NCBI RefSeq assembly: GCF_022230955.1
Contig: NZ_JAKKFI010000043.1
Location: forward strand, 1-64,000
From: Micromonospora cabrerizensis
GTDB taxonomy: Bacteria > Actinomycetota > Actinomycetes > Mycobacteriales > Micromonosporaceae
Direction: 5' to 3'
DNA: 64,000 nucleotides
Below, piece after piece: positions 49,979 to 59,163 of the stretch. A program made the translations under genes and the position numbers. Below the pieces are notes generated by a model. It was not told the DNA's origin and made no database searches. It worked only from the letters and a program-made list of their open reading frames with translations. Each line of letters starts with the position of its first letter. The first letter of the stretch is position 1.

Positions 49979-50175
49979 GCATCCGCTCATCCGCGGATCA
50001 GGATGCCGAGCGGTAGCGGGCGTCGTCACGCGCGGATCGTGGCGGATCCGGATGTCAGGCAATGGCTTCGAGGGATCCGCAGGGCTTCATCGATCATCAC
50101 CGCTTGCAAAGCCGTGACCACAGCACCATCAGCAGTTGGTCCAAGAACCTAGTGTGGCGAACGATCCCTGTTGGG

Positions 50176-50319
50176 CTACGTGCCGGCGGCCTGCCGCAGG
50201 AGTTCGAACATGAGCCGGTCCTGCGGCTTCAGGGCCCCCCGGCTCTTGTAGTTCGCCTCGCGGAAGAGTAGTTGCCGCTGACCGTTGCCGACCGCCGAGA
50301 TGGGCGACGAGGACACCAC
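50176..50319 (-). pseudogene. Short coding-like remnant
   Basis: A 47-codon frame from GTG 50319 to TAG 50176 has GC-rich third positions and a natural helical pattern (QRQLLFREANYKSRGALKP then DRLMFELLRQAAG). No ribosome site or leaderless -10 is seen, and no family is recognised. The surrounding 49979-50680 holds no other supported gene, so this looks like a relic. Confidence 0.3.
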
Positions 50320-50680
50320 GGACCCGTTTTGTCGCTGGGTCGACAACAAGGAAGTCTGAGCCCGTCACCGGGTCAGGACGCCATGGCGATCTCCGGCTAC
50401 GAAAATCTTGCCGGAGCCAACTTCATGCAGAGGCAGATACGCCAGATGTGCGGAGGCTCCGCCGGCCAGGCGCTGGGGAGGGCACGACGGCGGCGGATCG
50501 GCCACCCACGTCCGCCGACAATGAGTAACTAATGGACGTGAGATGGCAGCACCCGGATCGCGGCAGATGCGGATGCCGAGGGTCGTTCCGTTCCGCCATG
50601 CCGACCGCTTCTATCGCCGTTGCTGAGACGGAACCCTGGGGACCCGGCTGAGGTGTCGAGCTCAGTTCGGTGGGCGTCGT

Positions 50681-51154
50681 TCACCGCTCGTCGAGTTGCT
50701 CGCGTACCAGAGCGGCGATGCGGGAGAGCGCGGCGCCGAGGTGGCGTTGCTGTGCAGCGCTGAGTGGGTCGAACACCAGTTGCCTGACCCGCTCGACGTG
50801 AGCTGGGGCGCTGTCCTCGACTTTACGCAGTCCGGCGTCAGTCAGGGTCGCGAGGGTGTACCGGCCGTTGTCTGGGTCAGGGCACCGGGTGACCCACCCG
50901 TGCTGCTCGAAACGAACCATCAGCTTGGACAGCCGTGGTTGCGTGCTGTCGCACTGCGCGGCCAGGTCGCTGAGCCGCATCGTGTGCGTCTCGGTCATGG
51001 ACAGCCGAGCCATCACGCTGTACTCGAAGTTCGAGATGCCCTCGTCCCGCTGCAACTGGCGGTCCAGCAGCGTGGGCAGCGCGACGACCACGGTGCGCAG
51101 GTCCTGCCACAGCTTCTGCTGCTCGTCGTCGAGCCATTGGGGGGTGCCGGTCAT
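50681..51154 (-). CDS. MarR-family transcriptional regulator
   Basis: A 157-residue winged-helix protein with ATG at 51154. MarR features: ISNFEYSVMARLSMTETHTMRLSDLAAQCDSTQPRLSKLMVRFEQHGWVTRCPDPDNGR for the recognition helix and wing. It is divergent from the quinone reductase gene at 51383. Three related palindromes lie in the gap between them. MarR regulators in this arrangement usually respond to quinones, oxidants or phenolics. Confidence 0.9.
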   Translation of the reverse strand: MTGTPQWLDDEQQKLWQDLRTVVVALPTLLDRQLQRDEGISNFEYSVMARLSMTETHTMRLSDLAAQCDSTQPRLSKLMVRFEQHGWVTRCPDPDNGRYTLATLTDAGLRKVEDSAPAHVERVRQLVFDPLSAAQQRHLGAALSRIAALVREQLDER

Positions 51155-51165
51155 TCGCGCAGCTT

Positions 51166-51304
51166 ACTTGACTGGGCAACCCTGGCACCCAGATGCCTTT
51201 CGCTGTTCAGAGGCCGGCACTGACCCGGCCGGCCTCTGTGATGCCGCGCACCTTGACTTGCCTAGGCAAGTGAAGAACACTCGTTCACAGTTGCCCAGGC
51301 AAGT
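51166..51304. promoter_or_regulatory. Cluster of predicted MarR operators
   Basis: ACTTGCCTAGGCAAGT at 51256-51271 is a perfect 16-base palindrome. AGTTGCCCAGGCAAGT at 51289-51304 differs at two positions. ACTTGACTGGGCAACC at 51166-51181, next to the MarR start, matches at 12 of 16. The first two would block the quinone reductase promoter and the third the MarR gene itself. Confidence 0.82.
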
Positions 51305-51382
51305 GCGGCGGCGTCGCGCGGCGTCCGGAGATTGCCCTGTTCGCCACGGATCCGGCACCGGCGAAACCATGAGGAGAGTGCA

Positions 51383-52318
51383 GTGAAGGCTATTCGCTAC
51401 CACGAGTTCGGCAGCACCGAGGTCCTGCGCCAGGAGGAGGTGGAACGTCCGGTCCCCGGCGCCGGCCAAGTGCTGGTGAAGGTGGTGGCCACCTCGTTCA
51501 ACCCCGTCGACGACCACATCCGGCTGGGTGTCCTCGCTGAGATGATCCCCACCCCGCTGCCGATCACCCCCGGCCTCGACGTCGCGGGCACCGTTGCCGA
51601 GCTCGGCGACCACGTCAGCGGACTGCAGGTCGGCGACCCGATCATCGCCATGTTCCCGCTGCACGAGCACGGCGGAGCCGCCGAGTACGCGGTCGTGGCG
51701 GCCGACCTGGTGACCGCCGCGCCTCGCAGCATCCCTCTGGCCGACGCCGCCGCACTTCCCCTGACCGGGCTGGCCGCTCGCCAAGCGGCCGTCGAGCTCG
51801 CCGGGATCAAGACTGGCCAGACCGTTCTCGTCAACGGGGCAGGCGGTGCGGTGGGAAGCATCGTGGTCCAGCTCGCCGTCGAAGCCGGCGCGAAGGTGAC
51901 CGCTGTCGACGGCCCCCAGCATGCCAACCGCCTGAACGGCTACGGTGCGGAGAAGGTCGTCGACCCGCTGGACCTCGATGCAGGCCCGGCCCCTGTCGGT
52001 GGTCCCTTCGACGTGGTGGTGAACCACGTACGCCTGGCTCCCGAGAACCTCGCGAAGCTGGCCCCCTACGTGGCCGACGGCGGCATCGTCGTCAGCTCCG
52101 CCGGCCCGGTGCCGGCCGACGAGGCACGCTCGGTACGCACAGCCGGCGTGTGGGTCGGCCCCGACGCCTCACACCTAGCCGACCTAGTCTCCCGCATCGA
52201 CAACGGCGTACTCAAGCTGCACATCGCCGACCGCCGACCGCTGGAGGAACTGCCGACCATCCACCAGGATGCCAGCAACGGCAAGCTGCTCGGCAAAACG
52301 GTCATCGTCGTCGCCTGA
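51383..52318 (+). CDS. NADP-dependent quinone reductase/zinc-free MDR oxidoreductase
   Basis: A 311-residue enzyme starting with GTG 51383 behind GAGGAGAG. Medium-chain dehydrogenase fold: N-terminal catalytic domain with PGLDVAGTVAELG, then the Rossmann motif VLVNGAGGAVGSIVVQLA (about residue 145). Zinc ligands of alcohol dehydrogenases are absent, as in quinone oxidoreductases. It should reduce quinones or enones with NADPH. It is divergent from, and probably repressed by, the MarR protein at 50681. Confidence 0.9.
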   Translation: MKAIRYHEFGSTEVLRQEEVERPVPGAGQVLVKVVATSFNPVDDHIRLGVLAEMIPTPLPITPGLDVAGTVAELGDHVSGLQVGDPIIAMFPLHEHGGAAEYAVVAADLVTAAPRSIPLADAAALPLTGLAARQAAVELAGIKTGQTVLVNGAGGAVGSIVVQLAVEAGAKVTAVDGPQHANRLNGYGAEKVVDPLDLDAGPAPVGGPFDVVVNHVRLAPENLAKLAPYVADGGIVVSSAGPVPADEARSVRTAGVWVGPDASHLADLVSRIDNGVLKLHIADRRPLEELPTIHQDASNGKLLGKTVIVVA

Positions 52319-52440
52319 CGCCACGTCCACGTCCACCATCGAAGCCCCTCGTCGGTGGTGGACGCCGACGTACACGGAGCAGCTCGGCCGGCCGGGCGGA
52401 GCTGCGGCCATCTCGGCGTCGTTCGTAGTCGTCATGGGCG

Positions 52441-52635
52441 CGGTGCTCGCAGCAGCCCGGCGACCGGCACGCCGTCTTTCCCGTTCGGAGGGCCGCCATC
52501 GGGAAGGACGACTTCTTCGAGCTCACCGGCTGCGCCCCGCATCAACTGACACGGGGAGGCGATCCGTTTGTCCGGCACGGCCACGGGTACCCGCCGGACC
52601 AGCCGACAGGACAATTGCGCAAAGGTAGGGCGTGA
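52441..52635 (+). pseudogene. Possible 3' gene fragment
   Basis: A frame open from about 52429 to TGA 52633-52635 encodes a natural-looking tail (GKDDFFELTGCAPHQLTRGG then DPFVRHGHGYPPDQP) but has no usable start. It may be the end of a truncated gene between the quinone reductase and the decarboxylase-like gene. The family is not recognised. Confidence 0.3.
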
Positions 52636-52637
52636 CC

Positions 52638-53045
52638 ATGGCGGAAGACGACCAGTACGAGCGGGGTCTTGAGGCCCTGCGGCAGGCCGACGGCGGCGCC
52701 GGGCAGAGACTCCTGGAAGCCCTCGCCGACATCTCACCCGAGCTCAGCCGTCGTTCCGTCGCCTGGTCTTACGGGGATCTCTATGTCCGGCCCCAACTCG
52801 CGCGCCGGGACCGGGAGCTGCTCACCCTCGGCATACTGACGGGCCTTGGTGATGCCGAGGCCCAGCTAGAGGTCCACGTCCACGGCGCGCTCAACGCGGG
52901 CCTGACGCCGTCGGAGATAGTCGAGGCGCTGCTGCAGGCGGTGGTCTACTGCGGCGTGCCGCGGGCCGTCAACGCCACGCTCGTCGCCAAGAAGGTTTTC
53001 GCAGAGCGCAACCTGCTCCCCGTCCGCCCCACCCCAGCCGGCTGA
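52638..53045 (+). CDS. Carboxymuconolactone decarboxylase-family (AhpD-like) protein
   Basis: A 135-residue helical protein starting at ATG 52638 after AGGTAGGG; GTG 52632 is an alternative. The CMD core is RRDRELLTLGILTGLGDAEAQLEVHVHGALNAGLTPSEIVEALLQAVVYCGVP, with the conserved His and Glu residues. It lacks the CxxC of AhpD peroxidases, so it fits the 4-carboxymuconolactone decarboxylase branch. It follows the quinone reductase in the same orientation and could share its stimulus, aromatic or quinone stress. Confidence 0.85.
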   Translation: MAEDDQYERGLEALRQADGGAGQRLLEALADISPELSRRSVAWSYGDLYVRPQLARRDRELLTLGILTGLGDAEAQLEVHVHGALNAGLTPSEIVEALLQAVVYCGVPRAVNATLVAKKVFAERNLLPVRPTPAG

Positions 53046-53324
53046 CCCGAGACCCTTCACCACAAAGCGAAGCGGTAATAAGAAACCCTCGGACTTCGTA
53101 CCGCTATGGCGCCAGACAACAGAGCAACGCCCACGATGGCAGCGATCCAGACCGACCTTCGACTCACCTGCATACGAAGTAGCCCGATGGCGACGACGAC
53201 ACCAACACCGCGCCAAAACGGCCCACCAGCGAAGAATCCGACTCCACCAGGTACGGCTGGAGTACCAAGCGCGGTTCAGCACCAGAACGCCTGACCCGGT
53301 GGTCGAGTTGCGATGTTGTTGCGG

Positions 53325-54368
53325 TCAACCTCGCGGCGCTCGGTCCGCAGGAGCGTCGCGACGCCGAGCTGCACGGCTCGGCGGCGCGGGGATGGTGCCG
53401 TCAGTACGAGTCGTGGCCGCCGCAGTCGCAGTCGCAGTCTCAGCCTTGGATTTGCGGCGGTGGAGCGTGAGAGTCATGACCAGCACGACCAGCGCTCCGA
53501 CGATCAGCCCGAGGATCGCGCTGGCCACCGTGCTGACGAGCCAGCCGACGAGCCCGCCGAGAACACCGGTGGCGTCGTGGGCGGCGACCTCCACGTGGTG
53601 CACGGCCTCGTACAGGAAGTGCAGGTTCAGCTCGTTCGTGCCTAGCAGCAGAATGTGCCCGCCCACCCACAGCATCGCCGCGGTGCCGACTACCGTCAGC
53701 ACGGTGAGGACCACCGGCATCGCCCTCACCAGACCGCGGCCGAACGTGGCGACGGCGCCGGAACGTTGCGACAGGCGCAGCCCGGCGTCGTCCATCTTTA
53801 CGATCAGGGCCACCACGCCGTACACCAGGACGGTTATGACGACGGCGACGACAGCCAGGATCGCCAGGCGGGACCAGAACGCCTCATCGATCACCTCGTT
53901 GAGGGTGATGACCATGATCTCCGCCGAGAGGATCAGGTCGGTTCGTACCGCCCCGGACACCAGTGTCGTCTCGTCCTGCACCCTTTCCTCGCCCGCGCCG
54001 TGGGCATCGTGATGGGCGATCTTGGCCCACACCTTCTCCGCGCCTTCATAACAGAGGTAGGCGCCGCCGAGCATGAGGATCGGAGTGAGCAGCCAGGGCA
54101 CGAACTGACTGAGCAGCAGCACCGCCGGCAGGATGATGAAGAACTTGTTGCGCAGCGACCCCACGGCAATGCGCTTGATAATCGGCAACTCGCGCTCGGC
54201 CGCCAGGCTCCGCACGTACTGCGGCGTGACGGCAGCATCGTCGACGACGACGCCCGCAGCCTTGACGCCGGCCTTCGCGGCGGCCGCCCCGATGTCATCG
54301 ATCGACGCGGCAGCGGCCCGGGCCAGCACCGCCACGTCATCCAGCAGGGCTACAAGTCCACCGGCCAA
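53325..54368 (-). CDS. DUF808 (YedI-like) membrane protein
   Basis: A 347-residue protein starting with TTG 54368, about eight bases after GGAAGG. The frame runs further upstream, but family members begin at the equivalent of this point (LAGGLVALLDDVAVLARAAAAS). Features are a conserved N-terminal soluble part (DDAAVTPQYV, PIIKRIAVGSLRNK), then about six membrane helices and a Thr/Ala-rich tail. DUF808 proteins are inner-membrane proteins of unknown role. Confidence 0.85.
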   Translation of the reverse strand: MAGGLVALLDDVAVLARAAAASIDDIGAAAAKAGVKAAGVVVDDAAVTPQYVRSLAAERELPIIKRIAVGSLRNKFFIILPAVLLLSQFVPWLLTPILMLGGAYLCYEGAEKVWAKIAHHDAHGAGEERVQDETTLVSGAVRTDLILSAEIMVITLNEVIDEAFWSRLAILAVVAVVITVLVYGVVALIVKMDDAGLRLSQRSGAVATFGRGLVRAMPVVLTVLTVVGTAAMLWVGGHILLLGTNELNLHFLYEAVHHVEVAAHDATGVLGGLVGWLVSTVASAILGLIVGALVVLVMTLTLHRRKSKAETATATAAATTRTDGTIPAPPSRAARRRDAPADRAPRG

Positions 54369-54602
54369 GGGAGGGTCCTTCCAGGGTTGCGCAGAGTTCG
54401 AACTGCCATTCTCGCCCAAGTCCCCGCGCGCGGCATGCCACCGCCCGGTCGCATCTGGCGCGGGAAGCCGGGCGAGAGCTCGAGGTGACCGGCTATCGCG
54501 CCCAGCCGACGACCCACCACCACCGCGTTCGGCCCGCGCCAGCCATTGCGGAACGACACGCCCGAGTCGGCTGCTGCGCAGAACCGCGGAGCACTCCGCG
54601 TT

Positions 54603-54640
54603 GAACCAGGACGCCGCACCGACTGGGACCTGCGGCAACG
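54603..54640. repeat. Second copy of the sequence flanking the tRNA fragment
   Basis: This stretch (CAGGACGCCGCACCGACT and onward) closely matches 46764-46800, the DNA next to the tRNA-Val fragment, with a few substitutions and the same orientation. No tRNA portion is present here. It lies in the gap 54369-54709, which otherwise shows no gene. Confidence 0.55.
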
Positions 54641-54709
54641 TCCCGGGACAGACCAGGGGCGCAGGCACCTTCGAAGGTCCCTGCGCCCCATCGTGCGCGG
54701 TCTACCCGA

Positions 54710-57700
54710 TCAGCTGTAGACCTCGAACTCGAACAGCGAATATCCCCAGGCTGTGGCGCGGGTCGTGCCGTTGATCCGCACATATCGGCCGGTGGCGGCC
54801 AGCGCGGTGTTGTCGTCCACGGCACCGTCGCCACCGGCGATCGTCCGGGCTGTGGTCCAGGTTGTCCCGTTGGCCGACGTCTGGATCTGGTACCCCGAGC
54901 CGTACGCCCCCTCCCAGGTCAACTTGACCCGGTTAATGGGGTATGACTGACCGAGATCCACCTGGATCCACTGCGGGTCGGCGAAGGCACTCGCCCACCT
55001 GCTGGTCAGCGAACCGTCGACCGCGGCGGAGGCCGGGTAGGCGACCGCCTCGGTGCTCGACGCGGTCGCCGGCTTGTTCAACGCCAGGTTGCCCGAGGGC
55101 GGCTGTACGACGCCGCCGCCGTAGACCTCGAACTCGAACAGCGAATATCCGTAGGCGGTGGCGCGGGCCGTACCGTTGATCCGCACGTAACGACCCGTGG
55201 CGGCCAGCGCGGTGTTGTCGTCCACCCCACCGTCGCCACCGGTGACTGTCCGGACCGTGGTCCAGGTCGTCCCGTTGGCCGACGTCTGGATCTGGTACCC
55301 CGAGCCGTACGCCGCTTCCCAGGTCAGCTTGACCCGGTCGATGGAGGTCGACTGGCCGAGGTCCACCTGGATCCACTGCGGATCGCTGAAGGTGCTCGCC
55401 CACCTGGTGGTCAGCGAGCCGTCGACCGCAGCCGAGGCCGGGAATGTGCCGGACTCCGTGCTCGACGCCGTCACCGGCTTGTTCAACGCCAGGTTCCCCG
55501 ACGGCGGTTGCGTGGTGCCGGAGGTGAACGTGAAGTCGTCGATGTCGAACAGCGATCCCGCGCCGCCGGTGAACACCAGGTACAGCTGGTGCGTTCCGGC
55601 AGGTGGGCTGATCGTCCCGGTGACGTCGGCCCACGTTTCCCAGCCACCGGTCGGGGCGACCTGCACCGTGCCGGCCACCGGGCCGGTCGGTGAGTCGACC
55701 CGCACGGTCAGCGTGCCACCGACGCCGGCCGAGGCGACCCGGGCCCTGATACCGGTGACGCCGGCCAGGTTGTACGGCGTGAAGGAAATCCAGTCACCGT
55801 TCTCGATGTACCCGATCGCGTTGCCGCCGTGGGCGCTGGGCTTGGCGGCGAGCTGGACGCCGTTCATGGTGCCGAAGTGCTCGGCCTGCCGAGTCCGCGG
55901 CTGCAGCACGTGCTGGTCCTGGACCGCGACCCCAGTGACCGGGGTGTACACCGCGGCGAGCACCCCGAAGATGTTCGCGGAAGCGTCGTGTTCACCATCC
56001 ACTGTGGTCTGGATCGACCCGGTGCAGCCGTTCTTGCTGGTGATCGGGTGACCGTGACTGTCGTGGCCGAGGATGTAGTTGAGCTGGACCCGGTTGCAGT
56101 CGATGGTGCCGGCGTTCGGATCGGTGACCCTCACCTCGTAGGGCACCAGGTCGCCGAACTGGAACACCGATCCGTCGGCCGGTGTGACCAGTTGGATGGA
56201 CGGTCGACCGACCCCGATGACGGTACTGGCCGTCGAGGTTCTGCCGCCGGGGTCCCGTACCGTCAGCGTCGCGGTGTACTCGCCGTTAGTCGGGTAGGTG
56301 AACGTCGGGTTGGCCGCCGTGGAGTCGGTGCTGCCGTTGCTGGTGAAGTCCCAGGCGTACGTGATCGGGTCGCCGTCCGGGTCGTTGCTGCCCGCCGAGC
56401 TGAACTGCACGGCCAGCGGCGCCGCGCCGGAGGACGGGGTGGCGCTGATCTGCGCGATCGGTGCCCGGTTGCCGCCGGTGTTGTACTCGATCCGGTAGAG
56501 GGCCGAGTTGGCGTCGCCGCCGAACCAGGTGGTGCCGTAGTCGAGCACGTACAGGGCGCCGTCAGGCCCGAACTCCATGTCCATGATCGCGGTTCCGGAC
56601 CACGGGATCGGCTCGATCGCGCCGGCCGTGCCGTTGGCGTTCAAGGTGACCGCCTTGATCCAGCGACTGGTGAACTCCCCGAGGAAGACCTTCCCGTTGT
56701 ACGAGGCCGGGAACTTCACGTCGGAGGCCAGCGCCGGGTTGAAGTTGTAGACCGGACCGCCCATGGGCCCGCCCCCACCCAACTCGGGCCGCCAGGGCCC
56801 CTGCCCGCCGTAGGGCAGCCAGGCCGCCTGCGACGGCGGCAGCGTGGTGATGCCGGTGTTGTTCCGGGAGTTGTTCGTCGGCCCACCGGCACAGTTGTAC
56901 GGGCCGGACGACGGCCCGCTGGGGAACGTGAACTCCTGGTAGGGGGTGTTGTAGTTGGAGCAGTACGGCCAGCCGTAGAAGCCCGGCTGGGTGATCCGCT
57001 CGAACGAGACGGTGCCCGCCGGCCCGCGCTGCGGGTCGGCAGAGCCGGCGTCGGGGCCGTAGTCACCGAGGTAGACGACCCCGGTCGCCTTGTCCACGCT
57101 CATCCGGAACGGGTTGCGGAAACCCATGGCGTACACCTCGGGCCTGGTGTTCGCCGTGCCCGGGGCGAACATGTTGCCGGCCGGGATGGTGTAGCCGCCC
57201 GTCGCACCCGGCTTGATCCGCAGCACCTTGCCGCGCAGGTCGTTGCTGTTGGCCGAGGTGCGCTGCGCGTCGTAGGCGGGGTTGCGGTCGACCCGCTCGT
57301 CGAGCGGCGCGGAACCGGCCGAATCGAACGGGTTGGTGTCGTCACCGGTGGACAGGTACAGGTTGCCGGCGGCGTCGAAGTCGATGTCACCGCCGACGTG
57401 GCAGCACAGCCCACGGCTGGTCGGCACGTCGAGGATCGTCACCAGCGAGGCCGGGTCGATCGTGTTGTCGTCCCGCACGGTGAACCGGGCCAGCTTGTTG
57501 GAGCCGTTGAACGGAGCGAACTGCGCCGCCGTGCCGGTGGACGGAGCGTCGCCGCCCGGCGTGCTGAGCGGCGGCGCGTAGAAGACGTACACCCAGCGGT
57601 TGCTGGCGAAGTTCGGGTCGGCCTTGATGCTCTGCAGACCCTCCTCGTCGTGGCTGTAGACCGGCAGCGTCAGGGCGACTTTGGTGTTGCCGTTGACGTC

Positions 57701-58582
57701 GGTGTACCGGACGACGCCGTTCCGCGAGGTGTGCAGCACACCCCGGTTGGGCAGCACGGTGAGGCCCATCGGCTCACCGGTCTCGGCCACGCCCTTGGCC
57801 AGGTTCACCTGGTTGAACGTGCCGACGGGGGCCTGCACCGAGCAGTTGCCGACGTTCTGCGCGGCGTACCTGATGCCGCCGAGCAGGTGGGTGCGGAAGT
57901 TGGCCTCGGTGTAGCTCTCCTGGGTATGGCCGAGGCCGGTGTACCAGGAGCGGCCGCCGTCGTAGGGCCGGCACCACGAGATCGGGTGGTCGCCGTTCAT
58001 GGTGCCGCCGGTGTACGTGGCCTCGTTGAGATTCGCGAGGACGTGCACCTGCGAGCGGGGGTTGGTGCGGTAGTTGTACAACTCGTCGGTGCGGTTCCAG
58101 TTCACCGGGATGCCCGCGTTCGAAGGGTGGGCGGTGTCCTCGATGCGGACGGTGGCCGGCTGGATCGCGGGGTGGCTGGAGAAGTAGGCGCCGACGAGGT
58201 TGCCGTACCAGGGCCAGTCGTATTCGGTGTCGGAGGCGGCATGCACGCCGACATAGCCGCCGCCGGCGCGGATGTAGCGCTCGAACGCGGCCTGCTGGGT
58301 CGGGTTGAGCACGTCGGCGGTCGTGGACAGCCAGATGACCGCTCTGAACCTGGCCAGGTTCGTGTCGGTGAACTGGGCGGCGTCCTCGGTCGCCTCGACC
58401 GTGAAGTTGCCCTGCGTGCCCAGTTGCTGGATCGCAGCGATCCCTGCGGGGATCGCGTCATGCCGGAACCCCGCGGTCTTGCTGAAGACCAGCACCGAGA
58501 AGTCGGCTGCGAATGCCGGGGCGACGTTGACGCCCATCCCGGCCAGCACAAGAGCGACGATTAGCAGCATTCTGCGAATCAT
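54710..58582 (-). CDS. Giant secreted ThuA + sorbosone-dehydrogenase-like + PKD + carbohydrate-binding protein
   Basis: A 1290-residue exported protein from ATG 58582; the longer frame to 58834 is His/Pro-rich and lacks a signal. A signal peptide ends near 28. Residues about 29-240 are ThuA-like (VGVHAASDTEYDWPWYGNLVG). Residues about 255-640 are a PQQ-type glucose/sorbosone dehydrogenase propeller (LCCHVGGDIDFDAAGNLYLSTGDDTNPF). Then come a PKD domain (about 650-735), a CBM6-like region (about 845-960) and two almost identical F5/8-type C domains (about 975-1290). It may oxidise surface-bound sugars. It lies in the tRNA-flanked region; a LacI-like palindrome is 283 bases upstream. Confidence 0.88.
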   Translation of the reverse strand: MIRRMLLIVALVLAGMGVNVAPAFAADFSVLVFSKTAGFRHDAIPAGIAAIQQLGTQGNFTVEATEDAAQFTDTNLARFRAVIWLSTTADVLNPTQQAAFERYIRAGGGYVGVHAASDTEYDWPWYGNLVGAYFSSHPAIQPATVRIEDTAHPSNAGIPVNWNRTDELYNYRTNPRSQVHVLANLNEATYTGGTMNGDHPISWCRPYDGGRSWYTGLGHTQESYTEANFRTHLLGGIRYAAQNVGNCSVQAPVGTFNQVNLAKGVAETGEPMGLTVLPNRGVLHTSRNGVVRYTDVNGNTKVALTLPVYSHDEEGLQSIKADPNFASNRWVYVFYAPPLSTPGGDAPSTGTAAQFAPFNGSNKLARFTVRDDNTIDPASLVTILDVPTSRGLCCHVGGDIDFDAAGNLYLSTGDDTNPFDSAGSAPLDERVDRNPAYDAQRTSANSNDLRGKVLRIKPGATGGYTIPAGNMFAPGTANTRPEVYAMGFRNPFRMSVDKATGVVYLGDYGPDAGSADPQRGPAGTVSFERITQPGFYGWPYCSNYNTPYQEFTFPSGPSSGPYNCAGGPTNNSRNNTGITTLPPSQAAWLPYGGQGPWRPELGGGGPMGGPVYNFNPALASDVKFPASYNGKVFLGEFTSRWIKAVTLNANGTAGAIEPIPWSGTAIMDMEFGPDGALYVLDYGTTWFGGDANSALYRIEYNTGGNRAPIAQISATPSSGAAPLAVQFSSAGSNDPDGDPITYAWDFTSNGSTDSTAANPTFTYPTNGEYTATLTVRDPGGRTSTASTVIGVGRPSIQLVTPADGSVFQFGDLVPYEVRVTDPNAGTIDCNRVQLNYILGHDSHGHPITSKNGCTGSIQTTVDGEHDASANIFGVLAAVYTPVTGVAVQDQHVLQPRTRQAEHFGTMNGVQLAAKPSAHGGNAIGYIENGDWISFTPYNLAGVTGIRARVASAGVGGTLTVRVDSPTGPVAGTVQVAPTGGWETWADVTGTISPPAGTHQLYLVFTGGAGSLFDIDDFTFTSGTTQPPSGNLALNKPVTASSTESGTFPASAAVDGSLTTRWASTFSDPQWIQVDLGQSTSIDRVKLTWEAAYGSGYQIQTSANGTTWTTVRTVTGGDGGVDDNTALAATGRYVRINGTARATAYGYSLFEFEVYGGGVVQPPSGNLALNKPATASSTEAVAYPASAAVDGSLTSRWASAFADPQWIQVDLGQSYPINRVKLTWEGAYGSGYQIQTSANGTTWTTARTIAGGDGAVDDNTALAATGRYVRINGTTRATAWGYSLFEFEVYS

Positions 58583-58864
58583 GATCGGTTGGTTACCTCT
58601 CGTGAGGAAGTAGCCGAAACGTGCGCCGATCACGTCTCGAACGTGGCCGCGGTGGGCGGCCCCGTGGGTAGGTCCCGGGACGCGCACAGCGGTGTCGCGT
58701 CTGTCCCGGCGGTGAGGGGTCGTCGGCACCTCGCTCCTCGGTGGAGGTCGCGCGGCGCCGTGATGGGGATGGGGGTGGGGGTGGGGTCGGGTGGACGTGA
58801 GCGGCTGTTGACGGTGGCTGGTCAGGGGCGCCACGCCGCCATCTTCTTTGACCTCTGCTCTCGG

Positions 58865-58876
58865 GAGAGCGCTCTC
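58865..58876. promoter_or_regulatory. LacI/CebR-like operator upstream of the ThuA gene
   Basis: GAGAGCGCTCTC is identical to the palindrome at 33010-33021, including the flanking GG and TCTC. AT-rich DNA next to it (58881-58930) looks like a promoter for leftward transcription, implying a leader of about 280 bases before the start at 58582. No other gene is seen in 58583-59163. Confidence 0.65.
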
Positions 58877-59109
58877 TCATGGAGGTTTGGAAAAGTTAAC
58901 AGATTCATCATCGTCGAACAATAGTTCCATCGACCGCCGTGAAATCCGACTGCGGAAGTCCGCCCCGGTCGGCGAGCGCGCGGCGGTGATCGACGGGACG
59001 CTCCGAAGGCCGCCCTGGGTACACGACCCCGCAGTGTGGACCGGCGGATGGGCGGACCACCGGACGGTCGGCCACCAGCCTGCTCCCAATCTAAGCCGCG
59101 CATACGGCA

Positions 59110-59142
59110 AAGCCCGTTACCGATGATTCCGGCAACGGGCTT
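59110..59142 (-). terminator. Terminator of the tRNA-Val gene
   Basis: AAGCCCGTT at 59110-59118 pairs with AACGGGCTT at 59134-59142, with an inner CCG/CGG pairing. On the minus strand the hairpin begins about 20 bases after the tRNA 3' end and is followed by TTT. The copy at 46693 begins in the middle of this hairpin. Confidence 0.7.
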
Positions 59143-59163
59143 CTGACCTGCAAAAACTGAGAG

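Noticed and set aside
55829..58564. Very long open frame (911 codons) antisense to the ThuA gene
   Set aside because: It is a GC-bias shadow of the minus-strand gene: composition is Val/Gly/Arg-rich with no domain, and the opposite strand has clear ThuA and dehydrogenase motifs.
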